Shown in pieces: positions 29,934 through 41,453 of a stretch of 64,000 bases of DNA. The translations under genes were made by a program, and so were the position numbers. The notes under the pieces were generated by a model. That model worked only from the letters and a program-made list of their open reading frames with translations. It made no database searches and was not told the origin of the DNA. The number at the start of each line of letters is the position of its first letter. The first letter of the stretch is position 1. Source of the stretch: Exophiala sp. HKRS030 (lineage: Eukaryota > Ascomycota > Eurotiomycetes > Chaetothyriales > Herpotrichiellaceae); assembly GCA_023897205.1 (NCBI GenBank), contig JAHWDD010000008.1, forward strand, positions 124,001 to 188,000, in the 5' to 3' direction.

Positions 29934-31943
29934 TCAGGATGCCTGTACTTTCCTCTTTACCCAACCACAGAAACTCTCAAACAACACTGAATCAGAACCT
30001 TGCAAGTGTCGGATGTGAAGATTTGTACTTGTAATCTTCTTCGTAGGTGAATGATGTTCAGGTGACGACGACGACGATGATGTGGTAGATAGACAAATCC
30101 TCACAACCAGTGCCGGTTCAGGTGTTTCATCTTCGTCTTCGTCATCATCATTCGAGTCGTCTTCGACGTCGGAGGCGCCATCTGCCGGAGTCGTGGTACA
30201 TACATCTTTCATCTCTTGATCTTGATTCTCGTCCATTCGGTCGTGTAATTTCTTCCGTCTTGCTTTCCTACTCCAAACGTCACCTTCCTTACTCATCAAC
30301 ATTCCTACCTTTCTCGCAGGGTTATACTTCCACATGACACCTCCATCTTGCCGCAGTCTCGAAATCTCGGTGTTGATCCTGGTCTCGACGTCGACCGGAT
30401 CGTGACTGGGCAAATCGACTTGCACTTCGGTCGGTGGAGGCAAATACTTTTTTTCCACACCACCAACACCACCACCACTCCCAAAACCTCCTCTGGCGAC
30501 TGAATTGCTAGGTCTCAAACCTGACCAACTCCAAGCCACGCACCATCTCCTGGTTTTCTGACCCTGAACGAATTCCGCAACTGCGTGATTGGTACAACTT
30601 CTGGAACGCAGGTGGTCGACGACACTCCCGACGCTTGACAATTTACCCAACATGGCACTCGACCATTGAATACGTGATCGGCTTTTGGGGTCGCCAGATT
30701 CGTCGATCAATTTCGTGACAAACGCGACTTCACCACCTGGAGTGATCATCTCCACCGGACTACCCGTACAACTCGAATTCGCCGGTCGAGATTTCAAGCG
30801 TGAAGATTCCACCATCGAACCTTCAGACTCATAAAATGGTGGGTTGGTCATTAGAATGTCGATACTGTAAAAGTCAATGAACCACAATACCACCTCAATA
30901 ATATCAGTCTGGCTTAGTTGGGTTGGGGGGATCCAAAAAAGGACTTACCGATCAAATCTTTCGAGTTCATCGGTTGGTATCAATTTTCGACCGGTCTTGT
31001 CCGTATCGATTTGTCTGATACGAGATTGTAGTTTGTTTGCGGCAATGTTTTTCCGCGCAAATTTCTGGTTCTTGTCATCAATCTCGGTGCACAAAAACAA
31101 CCATTTCGACCTTTGTCGACATGCCAAAAGTGGATATATCGCTGATGATCCTGTGCCTCTGATAGGGATCCCAAAAGAACGTTAGTCGGGATGAATTTCA
31201 GAAAACGGTCATCACAGATTCTGGTCTCGCTCGGGAGACGATATGTCAACATACATGTCAAGTCCTATGACTTGTCGATCCGGGTCGAATCCTTGATGAA
31301 AGTTTGGGGCGGTGGTGTCTAACAGACGTTGGATGAAAAGAATGTAGTTGAATCTGTTGAGGAGGCCATACACATATCAGCATCAGAAACATCTTCAGCG
31401 TCGTACGTGACACCGAAGAATTCAATTTATTACCGGTTCGGAACCTATAATTTTTGGGATCTTGTCAGAGGCAAAGTACAGAGTATAAACCAACGAGACT
31501 CCTTCTCCTCCTCCGGATGAACCAACAATTACCAAGTATCACTTACAGGGGGACAGAGTCTGTCTTCGGGCAAATCGATGACGAGGTCAAAGTCGCGATG
31601 TAGAAGAGCCTTTGTGAGTTGTCTGCAACGACAACGACCAATGCATCAGCCTTTTGGTGCACTCAAAGTGTTGTGTTGTGAGTGGAGCGGTATACGTATG
31701 CAAGTGTTTGTCTTCTTTCTTACCTAACACTTTCAGGGTCCGAAAAGTCCAGTTGACGATTCAACTTTAGTCTGTTATAAACTCAAGAGCACATGGTGTC
31801 AGTCTCTGCCTTGTCCTCTTCCGTCCCATGGAAAAGGGGGAGGGGGAACTTTGATGTATGTACTTTTTTGCAAAGTCGGGATATTGTAGTGCCAAAGAGG
31901 TAAAATCGACATCACGACTGTAAATGTCGTCCGGAGCAGGCAT
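29934..31943 (-). CDS. METTL16: METTL16-type U6 snRNA m6A methyltransferase
   Basis: Adds N6-methyladenosine to U6 snRNA (position A43 in humans), acting on splicing. Seven exons (31943-31864, 31771-31724, 31622-31547, 31444-31434, 31353-31255, 31158-30949, 30864-29934) join in frame to 484 residues. The fold of the family is visible in order: PDFAKKLKLN, FDLVIDLPEDRLCPP, FNYILFIQRLL, the SAM-binding GLDIGTGSSAIYPLL, TEIDDKNQKFARKN, and the catalytic NPPF in MTNPPFYESE. GGEVAFVTKLIDES and a fungal-specific acidic C-terminus follow. The fourth exon is only 11 nt; it supplies VPNR and is needed both for phase and for the residues seen in homologues (human VPLRLNYI). RNA reads would confirm it. 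The C-terminal vertebrate-conserved region is absent, as in other fungi. Confidence 0.88.
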
Positions 31944-32619
31944 CGTGAGAGAAGAGATTCATTGATGGTCGAAGCCAGGTATCACCTTATCGTCGACACT
32001 GATTTGTCTCGGAACGTTGATCTTTCTGTAACCGTTGAGTAGTCATGGAGAAGGTCAGGTTGATATTGGTTAGAAGGACGATTGATTTGTACGTACTCCG
32101 TACAAGACTGAGCGAATGAAATATTTCAAATGACATCGTTCAACGGAAGCGGACAATATTATTCCCGAGTCAAACATCATCGGTATGGTACGTATTACTC
32201 CTCGTATATACTCTCGTACTCAAAATATCCTTGGTACGGAGTATCTGTGTATACACAACAAGAAAAGACACAAAGTGTAAACATGCTTAATACTTATACT
32301 TGTATCTAAAAGTCGAGCGAGGGCATATTTTGTCCAACGATGTGCATGCACCAGACATACACCTTTGTCAAAACAGGTGCCAAAGGGGGTATATAGGCAC
32401 TCCAACCAACCTATCAAATCCCAACAGCGATGCCACCACTCCAACGCCGGTAATGTTACCAAGAGACTCATAACTCATCAAGGAAAACTTCTCTCTCTCT
32501 TCTGAAAACTTTCAGGCATCCAGCAGCTGTACATATACGAGGAGACACACAAACCAATTTACGCGAAACAGTGAGACGACCCTCACCTGCCCTTCTTTTC
32601 TGCTTCTGACCTGCAGGAC
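31944..32619. other. Intergenic region with two TACTCCGTA motifs
   Basis: Copies lie at 32094-32102 and 32235-32243 in opposite orientation. No gene is supported. Confidence 0.5.
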
Positions 32620-33814
32620 TTAATTCTTCAACACAGCTTCATACAGACTAACGGCAGCTCCCAGACCAGAGCTGATCAAAATGGCACAGTATCCACCTAG
32701 AATACTCTCGTTAACTGTAGCCACCGTGAAATGCTGGTACAGACCAGCCAAGTTGAAATGCTGTGCGTAAACCACGTAGGCAATCAACCCCTTGGCGAGG
32801 TTGAAGATGAAGGGGTCAAATTGCATCTGCGTATTGTGCTGCAGAGCTGCTCGACGGGTCGAGTAAGAGTGGCTCGGGTGGGCCTTGAGTGGCAGATTGA
32901 TAAAGTACGAGATCAAGCCTGGGAGGATGAACGACGTCAAAGTCCACAGGGTGAATGGTGACCAGAATTTGGAGTCTAGAAGCTGGAAAAGATCGGGCAC
33001 GTTGATCGGCGTCTTTGTCGATTTGATATAGGGCACAGCCGGAACTTCCGTCAACAACTTGTTGGGAAGAATCTGGGCGCGAAGTCCGTATGCTTCAAGC
33101 AAGATGGCAAGAACGGTCACAGTCAGAGGTGACGAAAGGTAGTCGCGTGTCCAGTCGGCTGCTTCGTGGATCTGTGTCTTCTGATACGCGTGAGAGATGG
33201 ACGTGCGAAGACGACGCGTCTGTTGATCAATCGCATCTGTGACCACAGCTGGGGATGGTGGGATAGGGAGTTGCCCTGTTAAGATGGAAGAACGACGTGC
33301 GATCTCTTTGGCCGGTTGCCTCACGAGGGCTTTGACTGGCGAATCGGTGTCGGTTCTGCACATCATTTAGCTTTGGTCGCGTTTGCGCGAGTATTGTGTC
33401 TTCTTACGTATCCTCGGTCGGAGCGACAGTTTTGCGCCTGGATTTTTTGGGAGGCGCGCTGGTCTCTTCATCAGACTTGACCATGTCTGATACCTTTTCC
33501 GCAAGTCTCTTGACCGGCGATCGCGAAGAACTACCCAGGCGCTTGTAATACTCGCTCAACGACGGCTCCTTGCTGTATGTGGTCGAGTTTGCGCGCAGAT
33601 GCTCATCGAGGGCGACTTCGAGTTCGGCTTTCTTGAGACTGGCATAGCTGTGATCGCATAAACGTCAGCAATGATACGCCATGTCATGCGACAGGAAAAA
33701 GACGCGTTGAACGGATGCATGTGCGGGTTTTGCTTACTCTTGCAATTTGCTCGTCTCCGCGAACTCGGTCAGATCGCTTTTGCGCAGTTTCTGCAGATAA
33801 GGTAGGGCCGACAT
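32620..33814 (-). CDS. Conserved fungal membrane protein with SAP/HeH-like N-terminus
   Basis: Three exons (33814-33738, 33647-33408, 33355-32620) join in frame to 350 residues. The first 45 residues form two short helices with a turn (LRKSDLTEFAETSKL, YASLKKAELEVALDEHL), like SAP/HeH DNA-binding modules. A Lys/Arg/Ser-rich linker follows with PPKKSRRK, a possible nuclear signal. The second half has about four hydrophobic segments: LTVTVLAILLEAYGL, WTLTSFILPGLISYFI, FNLAKGLIAYVVYA and ILGGYCAILISSGLGAAV. A HeH-like head plus membrane spans is the layout of inner-nuclear-membrane proteins, but I cannot place this protein in a named family, and nuclear-envelope location is inference. The promoter region is shared with the divergent coiled-coil gene. 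Confidence 0.78.
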
Positions 33815-35006
33815 GATTGCCTGGATTGCAAAGATGCAAGGTACGCCGACGCGACAAAATTGATGTTTGTGGTTTGTTGTTGTTGATGAGGAGATGATGA
33901 TGAACCAGAGAATACGTGGAATGCGGCAGCGGGAGGATGTGGAGAGAAACAACAAACGTGACGAGGGGGAGGCTGGGATGGTGAAATGGAAATCCAAGTG
34001 GCTGGGGGGATCGCGCGGAATGGGCGTTCGGTGTTGATCGTGGGATGCTTGATTCGCCCCGTTGCCCTGCTGGCTGTGCCCTTTGAGGAGCTCCACGGTC
34101 CGAGCTGGAGGGAAAAGGTAAACAAGTCGAGGCCCGAGGTGGCCTTAGCTCGTCACCACAGCTACTTCGAGGCGTAGCTTGGACAATGTACCTGGTGGTG
34201 GAGGCAATGATTGGTCGTCCACTGTCGAAGGTGGTATTTGTACTGATCTCTCGTTCGAATCGAGGTGATCTGATGGGTATTGTGTAAATTGGACGGCCAG
34301 ACAATATATTGATCGCAGATTCTGCGTGTTCTTAGCGAGTACTGGTACTGTATGATGTGGTGGTGAGTGAGTTGTGCCCCCAAGTCGATGTACCGAGTAG
34401 GCTGCGATTTGCCTTCCACTCCCTCAATGCTCGACCGGACAAACTACGGAGCAGTGTTATGCCATGATGACGTATCTCAGGCTTCCTCAATCTCCATCAA
34501 CACCATCAACAAGTCTATCTTGATGTGCTAAATGTTGTCGACAGGCCTTGAACTATGAGTGACTTTTCTCTAGATATCCCACCCGACCATACTCGTACGA
34601 GCAGTCAGCAAGATTAGCTAGAAGCCCATGCTTTGCCCACTGGTTTATTTTGTCGGATACGAGCCTCGTCCTCCACTGTGACGCAGTTCGTTGGAGACAC
34701 AGATCGGATTACACAGCACAGCCATCTCATAATATCACTCACTCACTCACTCGTTGATGCTCATAGTATTCCCCTGACTTCTACCAGTACCAGCATCATC
34801 TCACTGTTTCAACTCTATGCCAGGCACAATTACGTCCTTCCCGTCACTTGCACAGCCTTAGTATCCTTTCCTTTTTTTGCCTCCACTGTGAAGAATCTCC
34901 TCCCTTCCTCAGGTATTCAAAGCCTTGCGCCCTGCTGTGGCCTGATTCAACACCACTCAATTTTCGCAACATCATTGTAATTCTTCATCGTTTTTTTAAT
35001 TGCTGT
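33815..35006. promoter_or_regulatory. Bidirectional intergenic region
   Basis: 1.2 kb between divergent starts at 33814 and 35007. It includes a short ACTC tandem repeat at 34735-34752 and a pyrimidine-rich leader before 35007. The Ser/Pro-rich open frames here are low-complexity and not supported. Confidence 0.4.
34735..34752. repeat. (ACTC)n microsatellite
   Basis: About four and a half copies of ACTC within the presumed promoter or 5' UTR of the coiled-coil gene. Confidence 0.7.
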
Positions 35007-36062
35007 ATGGCTCCTCCAGACCTCAACTCCCTCCCACCATCGAGATCCATGTCCTCCTCGCCCCTGCAGCCACGAGCCATGACCACCACCACCTCCCCGC
35101 CAAACCGCAACGACACACCCTCTCCTCGAGCCTCGTCGATATCTCTCGCGACTGCTGCCATCACAAACGCCGCCAATGAATCCTCCAGACGCTCCTCTCT
35201 GAGTGCCCGCGGCTCTCCCCGTTTGGGCCGCATGCCTTCGGACCGCCGCCGCTCTCAAGCAGCCATGAACTTCAGCCTGAACCTCAACGACCCCGCGCTG
35301 CCCAGTCCAGGCGAACTCTCGAGCAGCGACCCTCGTCTCAGCTTCAATCACAGCTACGCCTCTGCGAGCCCTCCCACGATCGGTGGCCGCTCTGCCATCG
35401 CCACCGGCGATCCTCACCACCAGCGTCAACCCAGCCTGGGTGAGATTCACAACGAACTCGAACAAGAGCAGGAGGCCCAGGTGAACCGTATGCTCCAGAT
35501 GATCCGCGAGCAACAACTACAACTCGACGCACTACGCAACAACAGCCAGCACACCACCGAACCGTCACAGTCGTCGGCGCAATCTGGGTCCACCGGACTC
35601 GCCGTCCTCGACGATGACCAAACACCGGCCTCGGAACGCTCGATATCGTTCCCGTCCGTCCACCCGGCCGTGCCACCACAGCAGCAACCACCGCCACCCA
35701 CACGACGCTTCTCCCGCGACCCTTCCAGCGCAAGCCGCTCGCCCGCGCTCCGCCCCCTCCCCAGCCAAGAAGCCAGCGCCGACTGGCCCTCGTCGCCCGT
35801 CGAGGGTGGGAGGAGGGGCAGCTTCCGCGATGAGAGCGCCTTCTACCAAGCCGAGACGGCCATGTTGACCCGAGAAAATCAACTCCTCAGACAACGCATA
35901 CGGGAACTGGAGAAGCAGATTGCAGAGATGGAGATCTTGCCGCCCAACGCCCCCGCCACGCCGAGTAACCTGGCCACGAGTCCGCCTATCGAAGCAGAAG
36001 AGGAAGCCGCGTCCGTGGCGGCGGCCGTCGCGAGAATCACTGCAGAGCAAGACAAGACGTGA
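35007..36062 (+). CDS. Ser/Pro-rich coiled-coil protein of unknown function
   Basis: A single exon of 351 codons from the ATG at 35007. The frame is open farther upstream to 34848, but that part is Cys/Phe-rich and unlike the rest, so the later start is preferred. The N-terminal 150 residues are disordered and rich in Ser, Pro, Thr and Arg. A first helical segment lies at about 145-175 (EIHNELEQEQEAQVNRMLQM, rich in Gln and Glu). A second, leucine-heptad coiled coil lies near 280-315 (LTRENQLLRQRIRELEKQIA). An Ala/Glu-rich tail ends the protein. No enzymatic motif is seen. It is probably a scaffold or regulatory protein; I do not recognise a named family. Confidence 0.78.
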   Translation: MAPPDLNSLPPSRSMSSSPLQPRAMTTTTSPPNRNDTPSPRASSISLATAAITNAANESSRRSSLSARGSPRLGRMPSDRRRSQAAMNFSLNLNDPALPSPGELSSSDPRLSFNHSYASASPPTIGGRSAIATGDPHHQRQPSLGEIHNELEQEQEAQVNRMLQMIREQQLQLDALRNNSQHTTEPSQSSAQSGSTGLAVLDDDQTPASERSISFPSVHPAVPPQQQPPPPTRRFSRDPSSASRSPALRPLPSQEASADWPSSPVEGGRRGSFRDESAFYQAETAMLTRENQLLRQRIRELEKQIAEMEILPPNAPATPSNLATSPPIEAEEEAASVAAAVARITAEQDKT

Positions 36063-36712
36063 AACAAGCCTGGGCCACAGGAAATTCCTTGGTCGAGAAA
36101 TGCATGATGACTCGCAAGATGGGGGATGGACACTTGAGGTATCAAAGGCAGAAAAACAGAATGACTCAGACAAACATGAGTTGTATAAAACTCTACCCGC
36201 CTTGGGCATTGTTGTCAGGACCTGAGCTCTTGATCGATATGAGTGAGCTCAATCTTACACGGTCTTGAAATTCGGTTCCGCCCTTCCTCCTGCGCGACAC
36301 GCAGTGGTGGCTACGAGGCGATTATGACGGAAAATGCCCTTTGCAGTATCATTACTATTCTCTACTCCTTTCAAAGGCTACACGAGCTTATGACGGGGAT
36401 TCTTGTCTCGGTACGGAGCCGACGATCAATGGAAATCCACTTGTATCGAGTAATTGGTATTGGTAGAGGGATCAAAACAAATACAACCATACGTGTGTAT
36501 GCTCTCTATATCTCTAAAATCCATGCTGGTCGATCATGTCGCGTCCAGAATCGTATCAATATATGCTCGTCATACGCCACATGCGTGTCGATCCAAAATC
36601 TAAGCCTCCACCAAAATTGTTCCTGTTACAACAAGTATATGAACTGTCCATGTTCAAAACACCACCCTCCTTTTCCTGACACGCACCCGAACAGATATAA
36701 ATTAACTAGTTT
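36063..36712. other. Convergent 3' flanks, nothing recognised
   Basis: AT-rich region between two tail-to-tail genes. Confidence 0.5.
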
Positions 36713-38567
36713 TCAGGCCGTTCTCTCGTGATGCTCGGCATGTTCCTTGGTGTCACGCACCCGGTGGACCTGGTACTCGTGCCATATGCTCCACAGGCAG
36801 CAGCCCACGCCCAAGATCGCCGCCACGAACGTCACCCAGTACGCCGAACTGTAACACACTCGGCCCTGGAGGCACTCCATGTCGCCGGCCTCGTTTCTGA
36901 TCGAGTGACCGTCGTATATCCGGCCGTACAACAAGTTGAATATGTTGCCCGATATCACGGGTGCCAAAGTCATCGTCCCCCAGTTCTGACTCAAGCCGTG
37001 AACGCCGAAGCAGTGCGCCACAAGGCTGGGGAAGACTCCAAACAGCATGCCGTACGCGAAGCCCGTCAACCCGGATAAAAGAACTAATAAATGTGGTGTC
37101 GAAATCGCAGTGCCGGCGATCTGCGCGACGCAGAATATCACCCCGGAGGCAAAGAGGCACCAGAAGCGCGAGCGGTTGAGCTTGGACACAAGAAAGTCCG
37201 AGCCGATGCCACTGGTCAGGCGCCCTGCGAAGCTACAGAACGAAAGGATCGAGACGTGCATGGCCTGGCGCTTCTCAATGAATTCTGGTGTCGTCGATGG
37301 ATCGTAGTGCTTCCAGAGTGCCTGTGCATCGTTGCCGATGTTGCTGCACAAGTAAGTGGTCAGTCAGGCTCAGAAGGGAAGGGGATAGGGGACAGAAAAT
37401 ATTCACTTTATCGTCATAAGGCCAATGCCCGTCAACAGACCAAGCATGGAAAACAGTTGCCAAAATTCAGGCAGAGGCAGCAGTGCGAAACCCCGGATGT
37501 CTAAATGAGGGGATTCCCGGTTCCTGTCAGATCCTAGGTGCTTGGAACCTTCTAAATCATCCACATCGGAACTGGAAAGGAGGGACGAATGTTCGTCCCC
37601 GGATTCAGGGGTTGTATCGGGCTGTTGAGGTACTGTTCTGCTCGAGGAAGGGGCTTTCTTTGTGGGTTGGGGCGCACCTGGTTCTTCAGTAGGGGGAAAA
37701 TCATGGCTTCCGGACGATCGGGTTCTATGCATGACTTGACGGTCTTGCTGGGGAATATGGTGGTACGAGTGTTGAGGAATAATGCGAAGGAACGGAAATG
37801 CAAGCAACGGCAGCAGAACCGTTCCTGTAGCCAGGAGGATGAGAAAATTGTCGGTCCCGGCTGGAATTAGCAGTGCAATTGCTGCGAAGAACATCGCGCT
37901 CAACCCAAAAGCCGCCAATGGAAAGGCAGTTGCTGTACCTCGAGACTCGGGGAAGTTCAGGGCGGCTATTGCAAGTCAACAACATGTTGACTGGTCTGGG
38001 CCATCATACTCACCAGCTTTAATAGATGCTGTAAACGCAGTACAGCTGCCGGCGCCGGTGAAAAAGGAGAAGAGACATATCAAGCCCACGCTGTATGCCC
38101 CTGGCCCAGCATTATATGCTATGTCCTGTCGTCAACCCTGCACATCACCAATCGGGCATGTCCGGTCATACCTCGAGCAATTGGATAGTATCCGGCAGCA
38201 AAAAGAATGATTCCCAGGACAACACCCCATCGGGGACCTTTTGCGTCTACCATGATACCCGAGGGAATACCAAAGGCGTACATGCCCAGGTTGCCAATAG
38301 TGCCCTATGAGATATCAGCCCAGACCCATCTCTTTTGGTGCATCTCGGTTCGTACAATGAGGTTACTATCGGTGGCAGACAATTTGAGGCGAGCGGCGAA
38401 ACTTGGACCCCATATTGAGTATCCATACTGTACATATTGTCAGCTATTGGCATATCCTGTAGTTTTGGTGTCAAACATACGTTTGTGCCGCACGCGAGGG
38501 AAATTGTCGTACATGCGGCCACGGAAATGATCCGGGCTCTCTTCTGAGGGTCGGAAGATAGAAGCAT
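36713..38567 (-). CDS. MFS carrier, Mch1/nodulin-like group
   Basis: Six exons (38567-38481, 38427-38356, 38304-38172, 38118-38014, 37965-37407, 37343-36713) join in frame to 528 residues. The protein opens with a charged SSDPQKRARI and a first helix ending CGTN. The second exon restores YSIWGPSFAARLKLS, the third GTIGNLGMYAFGIPSGIMVD (the MFS loop 2-3 motif), and the fourth GAGSCTAFTASI. A hydrophilic loop of about 110 residues, Ser/Pro/Asp-rich, separates the two six-helix halves. The second half has NIGNDAQALWK, FAGRLTSGIGSDFLV and HGLSQNWGTMTLAPVISGN. This arrangement fits the monocarboxylate-transporter-related Mch1/nodulin-like carriers, probably on an internal membrane; substrate unknown. 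The acceptor of exon 4 was chosen because an AG 15 nt earlier would create a stop. Confidence 0.87.
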
Positions 38568-39073
38568 GGTGTAGTCGCCGTTTATAGATGCGCCTCGAGG
38601 ATCAACTCATCATGCAGAAAGACAAGAGTCACCCCTGAGGTTCTGGCAGAGGTGGGAGAGTTGGCAAGATAACGGTTGAACAAATGCTGCTGTCAAACGC
38701 CCTGGGCAATCTACTCGCACTTGTCGTCGGAGTGAGTCCCGAGTTGTCGGCCAAAGTGTTTCCACTAACCAACGACCAGCCACTGAGGGACGGGCTAACA
38801 CTCGGCATACCTTCCCTCAAACACTAGCGCCATCTATCGTCATCGCCGTTTAGCCGAGTTCCTACTCAGCCCTCCGCTGCTTCCATTCATCAATTGTCGT
38901 CGCCTGCGCTTTTCTCTTCCACGTCGACGACAAAGACATCCAAATCAGTTGAACAGCACATTGTAAAGCAAGCATAGATTGGCCTGGCGCCGACATCCAA
39001 TTCAACAGGCGCTCTCGAAATTACCTTTAACTCATCGTCGAAATTCTAGGAGAAATCCATCCTCTCAAGCACC
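38568..39073. promoter_or_regulatory. Bidirectional promoter, MFS carrier / SERINC
   Basis: 506 bp between divergent start codons. CT-rich leaders lie on the plus-strand side. No ORF is supported. Confidence 0.4.
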
Positions 39074-40519
39074 ATGGGAGGCGTCCTTGCGATTCCAGCC
39101 CTTCTACTGCCCTCTGCAGCGACACTATGGTCAGTCGGGGCTTCATGCTGCGGTGCGGCATCCTGTTCGATGCTCTGTGGACCATGCGGCATGTCTAAGT
39201 TCCGGTCATCCATTGCTACGAGAATCGCCTACGCCATGATCCTCCTAGTTAACAGCATATTAGCCTGGATAATGCTCACTCCTTGGGCTATACGAAAACT
39301 CGAGCACCTCACGCTGGATTACATGAATTTCAAATGTGGCTCGTCCGATTGTTATGGTTATTTTGCAGTCCAGCGCATCAACTTTGCCCTTGCCTTATTT
39401 CACCTTATCCTCTCGGTCCTTCTTATTGGCGTCCGAAGCACAAAGGATACAAGAGCAGGTTTACAAAATGGGTTCTGGGGTCCAAAGATACTGGTATGGC
39501 TGGCCTTTGTCGTCATCTCCTTCTTGATACCAGAAGGGTTTTTCCTCTTCTGGGGAAATTATGTCGCCTATCTCGGAGCCATGCTTTTCGTCTTATTGGG
39601 TCTGATTCTTTTGGTTGATCTCGCGCACACTTGGGCCGAACTCTGCCAGGACAAGATTGATGAAGGAGACGGTCCAAATTACAGACTGTGGCAAGTCTTG
39701 CTTATGGGGTCAAGCTTGGGCATGTACATTGCAGCCATCGCCATGACAATTGTCATGTACATCTTCTTCGCCAGCAGTGGCTGCAGCATGAACATCACCG
39801 CCATTACTATCAACCTGGTCATGATCATTGTCATCACGATTCTCAGCGTCCAGCCGGCCATTCAAGATGCTAATCCCAAGGCAGGATTGGCTCAATCTGC
39901 CATGGTTGCAGCTTATTGCACCTATCTCACCTTCTCGGCCGTCTGCATGGAACCGGATGACAAGCATTGCAATCCACTCGTCAGAGCTCGAGGTGCTCGG
40001 ACTACTACTGTCGTCCTGGGAGCCATCGTTACTATGCTCACTATTGCCTACACCACCACTAGGGCGGCCACACAAGGGTTTGCCATGGGCACAAACGCTG
40101 GCCAGAACAAATATGCTCAACTCAGTCAGGATGAAAACGAGCATGGTCTAGTTACTCAACAACCCGCATCTCGTCGCGAAATCATGAGGGCAGCAGTGGA
40201 GAGCGGAGCACTTCCTGCCTCAGCTTTGGACGAAGATTCTGATGACGAAGACGACAATACTGTAAGCTCCAAGGACGATGAACGTCAAGGCACTCAATAC
40301 AACTACAGTCTTTTCCATGTCATTTTCCTCATGGCAACATGCTGGGTGGCGACGCTCTTGACCCAGAAAATGGACCCGGAGAATTCGAGCGACTTTACTC
40401 CTGTTGGACGTACGTACTGGGCAAGCTGGATCAAGATTATCAGTGCCTGGGTATGTTATGCCATCTACAGTTGGACGCTCGTTGCGCCTATTGTGCTCGA
40501 GGGAAGGGAGTTTTCATGA
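39074..40519 (+). CDS. TMS1: SERINC family membrane protein (Tms1)
   Basis: Serine-incorporator proteins are multi-pass membrane proteins implicated in the supply or scrambling of serine-derived lipids; yeast Tms1 is the orthologue. A single exon of 481 codons. The N-terminus shows the Cys-rich family start (ASCCGAASCSMLCGPCG). About 10-11 hydrophobic helices follow, including RIAYAMILLVNSILAWIM, ILVWLAFVVISFLIPEGFF and LGMYIAAIAMTIVMYIFFA. Conserved family words are IPEGFF, YTYLTFSA-like CTYLTFSAVCMEPDD, and the C-terminal HVIFLMATCWVATLLT with a Trp-rich final helix. A cytosolic acidic loop (DEDSDDEDDNT) precedes the last two helices. Length matches fungal members. Confidence 0.95.
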   Translation: MGGVLAIPALLLPSAATLWSVGASCCGAASCSMLCGPCGMSKFRSSIATRIAYAMILLVNSILAWIMLTPWAIRKLEHLTLDYMNFKCGSSDCYGYFAVQRINFALALFHLILSVLLIGVRSTKDTRAGLQNGFWGPKILVWLAFVVISFLIPEGFFLFWGNYVAYLGAMLFVLLGLILLVDLAHTWAELCQDKIDEGDGPNYRLWQVLLMGSSLGMYIAAIAMTIVMYIFFASSGCSMNITAITINLVMIIVITILSVQPAIQDANPKAGLAQSAMVAAYCTYLTFSAVCMEPDDKHCNPLVRARGARTTTVVLGAIVTMLTIAYTTTRAATQGFAMGTNAGQNKYAQLSQDENEHGLVTQQPASRREIMRAAVESGALPASALDEDSDDEDDNTVSSKDDERQGTQYNYSLFHVIFLMATCWVATLLTQKMDPENSSDFTPVGRTYWASWIKIISAWVCYAIYSWTLVAPIVLEGREFS

Positions 40520-41453
40520 TCATACCATTGCGTGGAGAAATGGGGTTATTGGTTAGCGACTGCAAAGGGTTTTTTTTCGAGGGAACAGTTGATGTAGCCA
40601 ATGCGGACGTTGAGCTGTATTGGTTTGTTAGTTTTTTTTGGAGGCATTGTTCATACATATGATAATGATACCTCTTATAGGAACTACGGTTCGTCAATGA
40701 CATTATGAGGCTCATCCTTTTTTTTCTTGTCCATTTAGTTCTGTGGCGTAGGTCGAACATCGTGGGCTATGGTCTACACTTCTTGAGGCTTTGGATTGGT
40801 ATTACTCGCAAGGTCTTATCTTTTCGAAGGTGTTCTGGGAGCCGACATGTCATTTATCGCGAGTAGGGAGTAAGACAGTGTACTTTTTGAAAACATACAA
40901 GGCCTCGGTTAATACTACGTAGGTAGGGAAGAATTGTTTTTGTTTTTCTTCACTTCCAGAAGAAAATCGGTTTCTTTTAGTCGACCTCGGAAAAAAAAAC
41001 CAAAAAAAGGAGAGGAAATGAGGTGACATGTTTTTATCTTCCTGGGCAAGGGGGGGCTGAAGAAGGGGGTTTGTTATTGCGGACCTGGGGGGGATTTGAA
41101 CCCAGGTCCTTTTTTGCTCGCTTTGCATTTGCATAAGAGAGTTGGCCGACCACCACATCGAGGATATGTGGCCTTGACCCTGAGCCATGACTGTCAGATG
41201 TTGGCCTTGTTGATTGTTGTGTACAAATTCACTGATCAAAGTCATAAACACTGAGGAGGTGGGTGGGTGGGTCCTATTGCTGATCAACTATTCACTCCGT
41301 ATTGTGACACCAAAAAAGTACAACTGAAAGCACGACGCAAGTACATGCGTAAGTTCCTCGAAAGGGTCATGTCCGTGTTACTTTGGTCATGACAATCTCA
41401 CTCCTTCCAAGATTGCTGTCGAGACCGTGCGTGAGAGCCAGCTGGGTACGAGT
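40520..41453. other. Convergent 3' flanks with an inverted repeat
   Basis: No gene is supported. T-rich and A-rich tracts near 40.6-41.0 kb fit polyadenylation regions. A 9-bp perfect inverted repeat lies at 41081-41109 and is listed separately. Confidence 0.5.
41081..41109 (-). repeat. Inverted repeat with a tRNA B-box-like word
   Basis: GGACCTGGG and CCCAGGTCC pair perfectly across an 11-nt loop. On the minus strand the loop region reads GGTTCAAATCC (41102-41092), which matches the pol III B-box consensus. No acceptor stem, D-arm or anticodon arm fits upstream, so it is at best a relic of a tRNA-derived sequence. Confidence 0.35.

Noticed and set aside
34848..35006. An N-terminal extension of the coiled-coil protein
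   Set aside because: The frame is open, but the extra 53 residues are Cys/Phe/His-rich and unlike the Ser/Pro-rich protein; the ATG at 35007 has better context.
41070..41165. A tRNA gene on the minus strand around the GGTTCAAATCC word
   Set aside because: No 7-bp acceptor stem, no convincing D-arm or anticodon arm, and the two sides of the stem pair with each other rather than with a 5' end.
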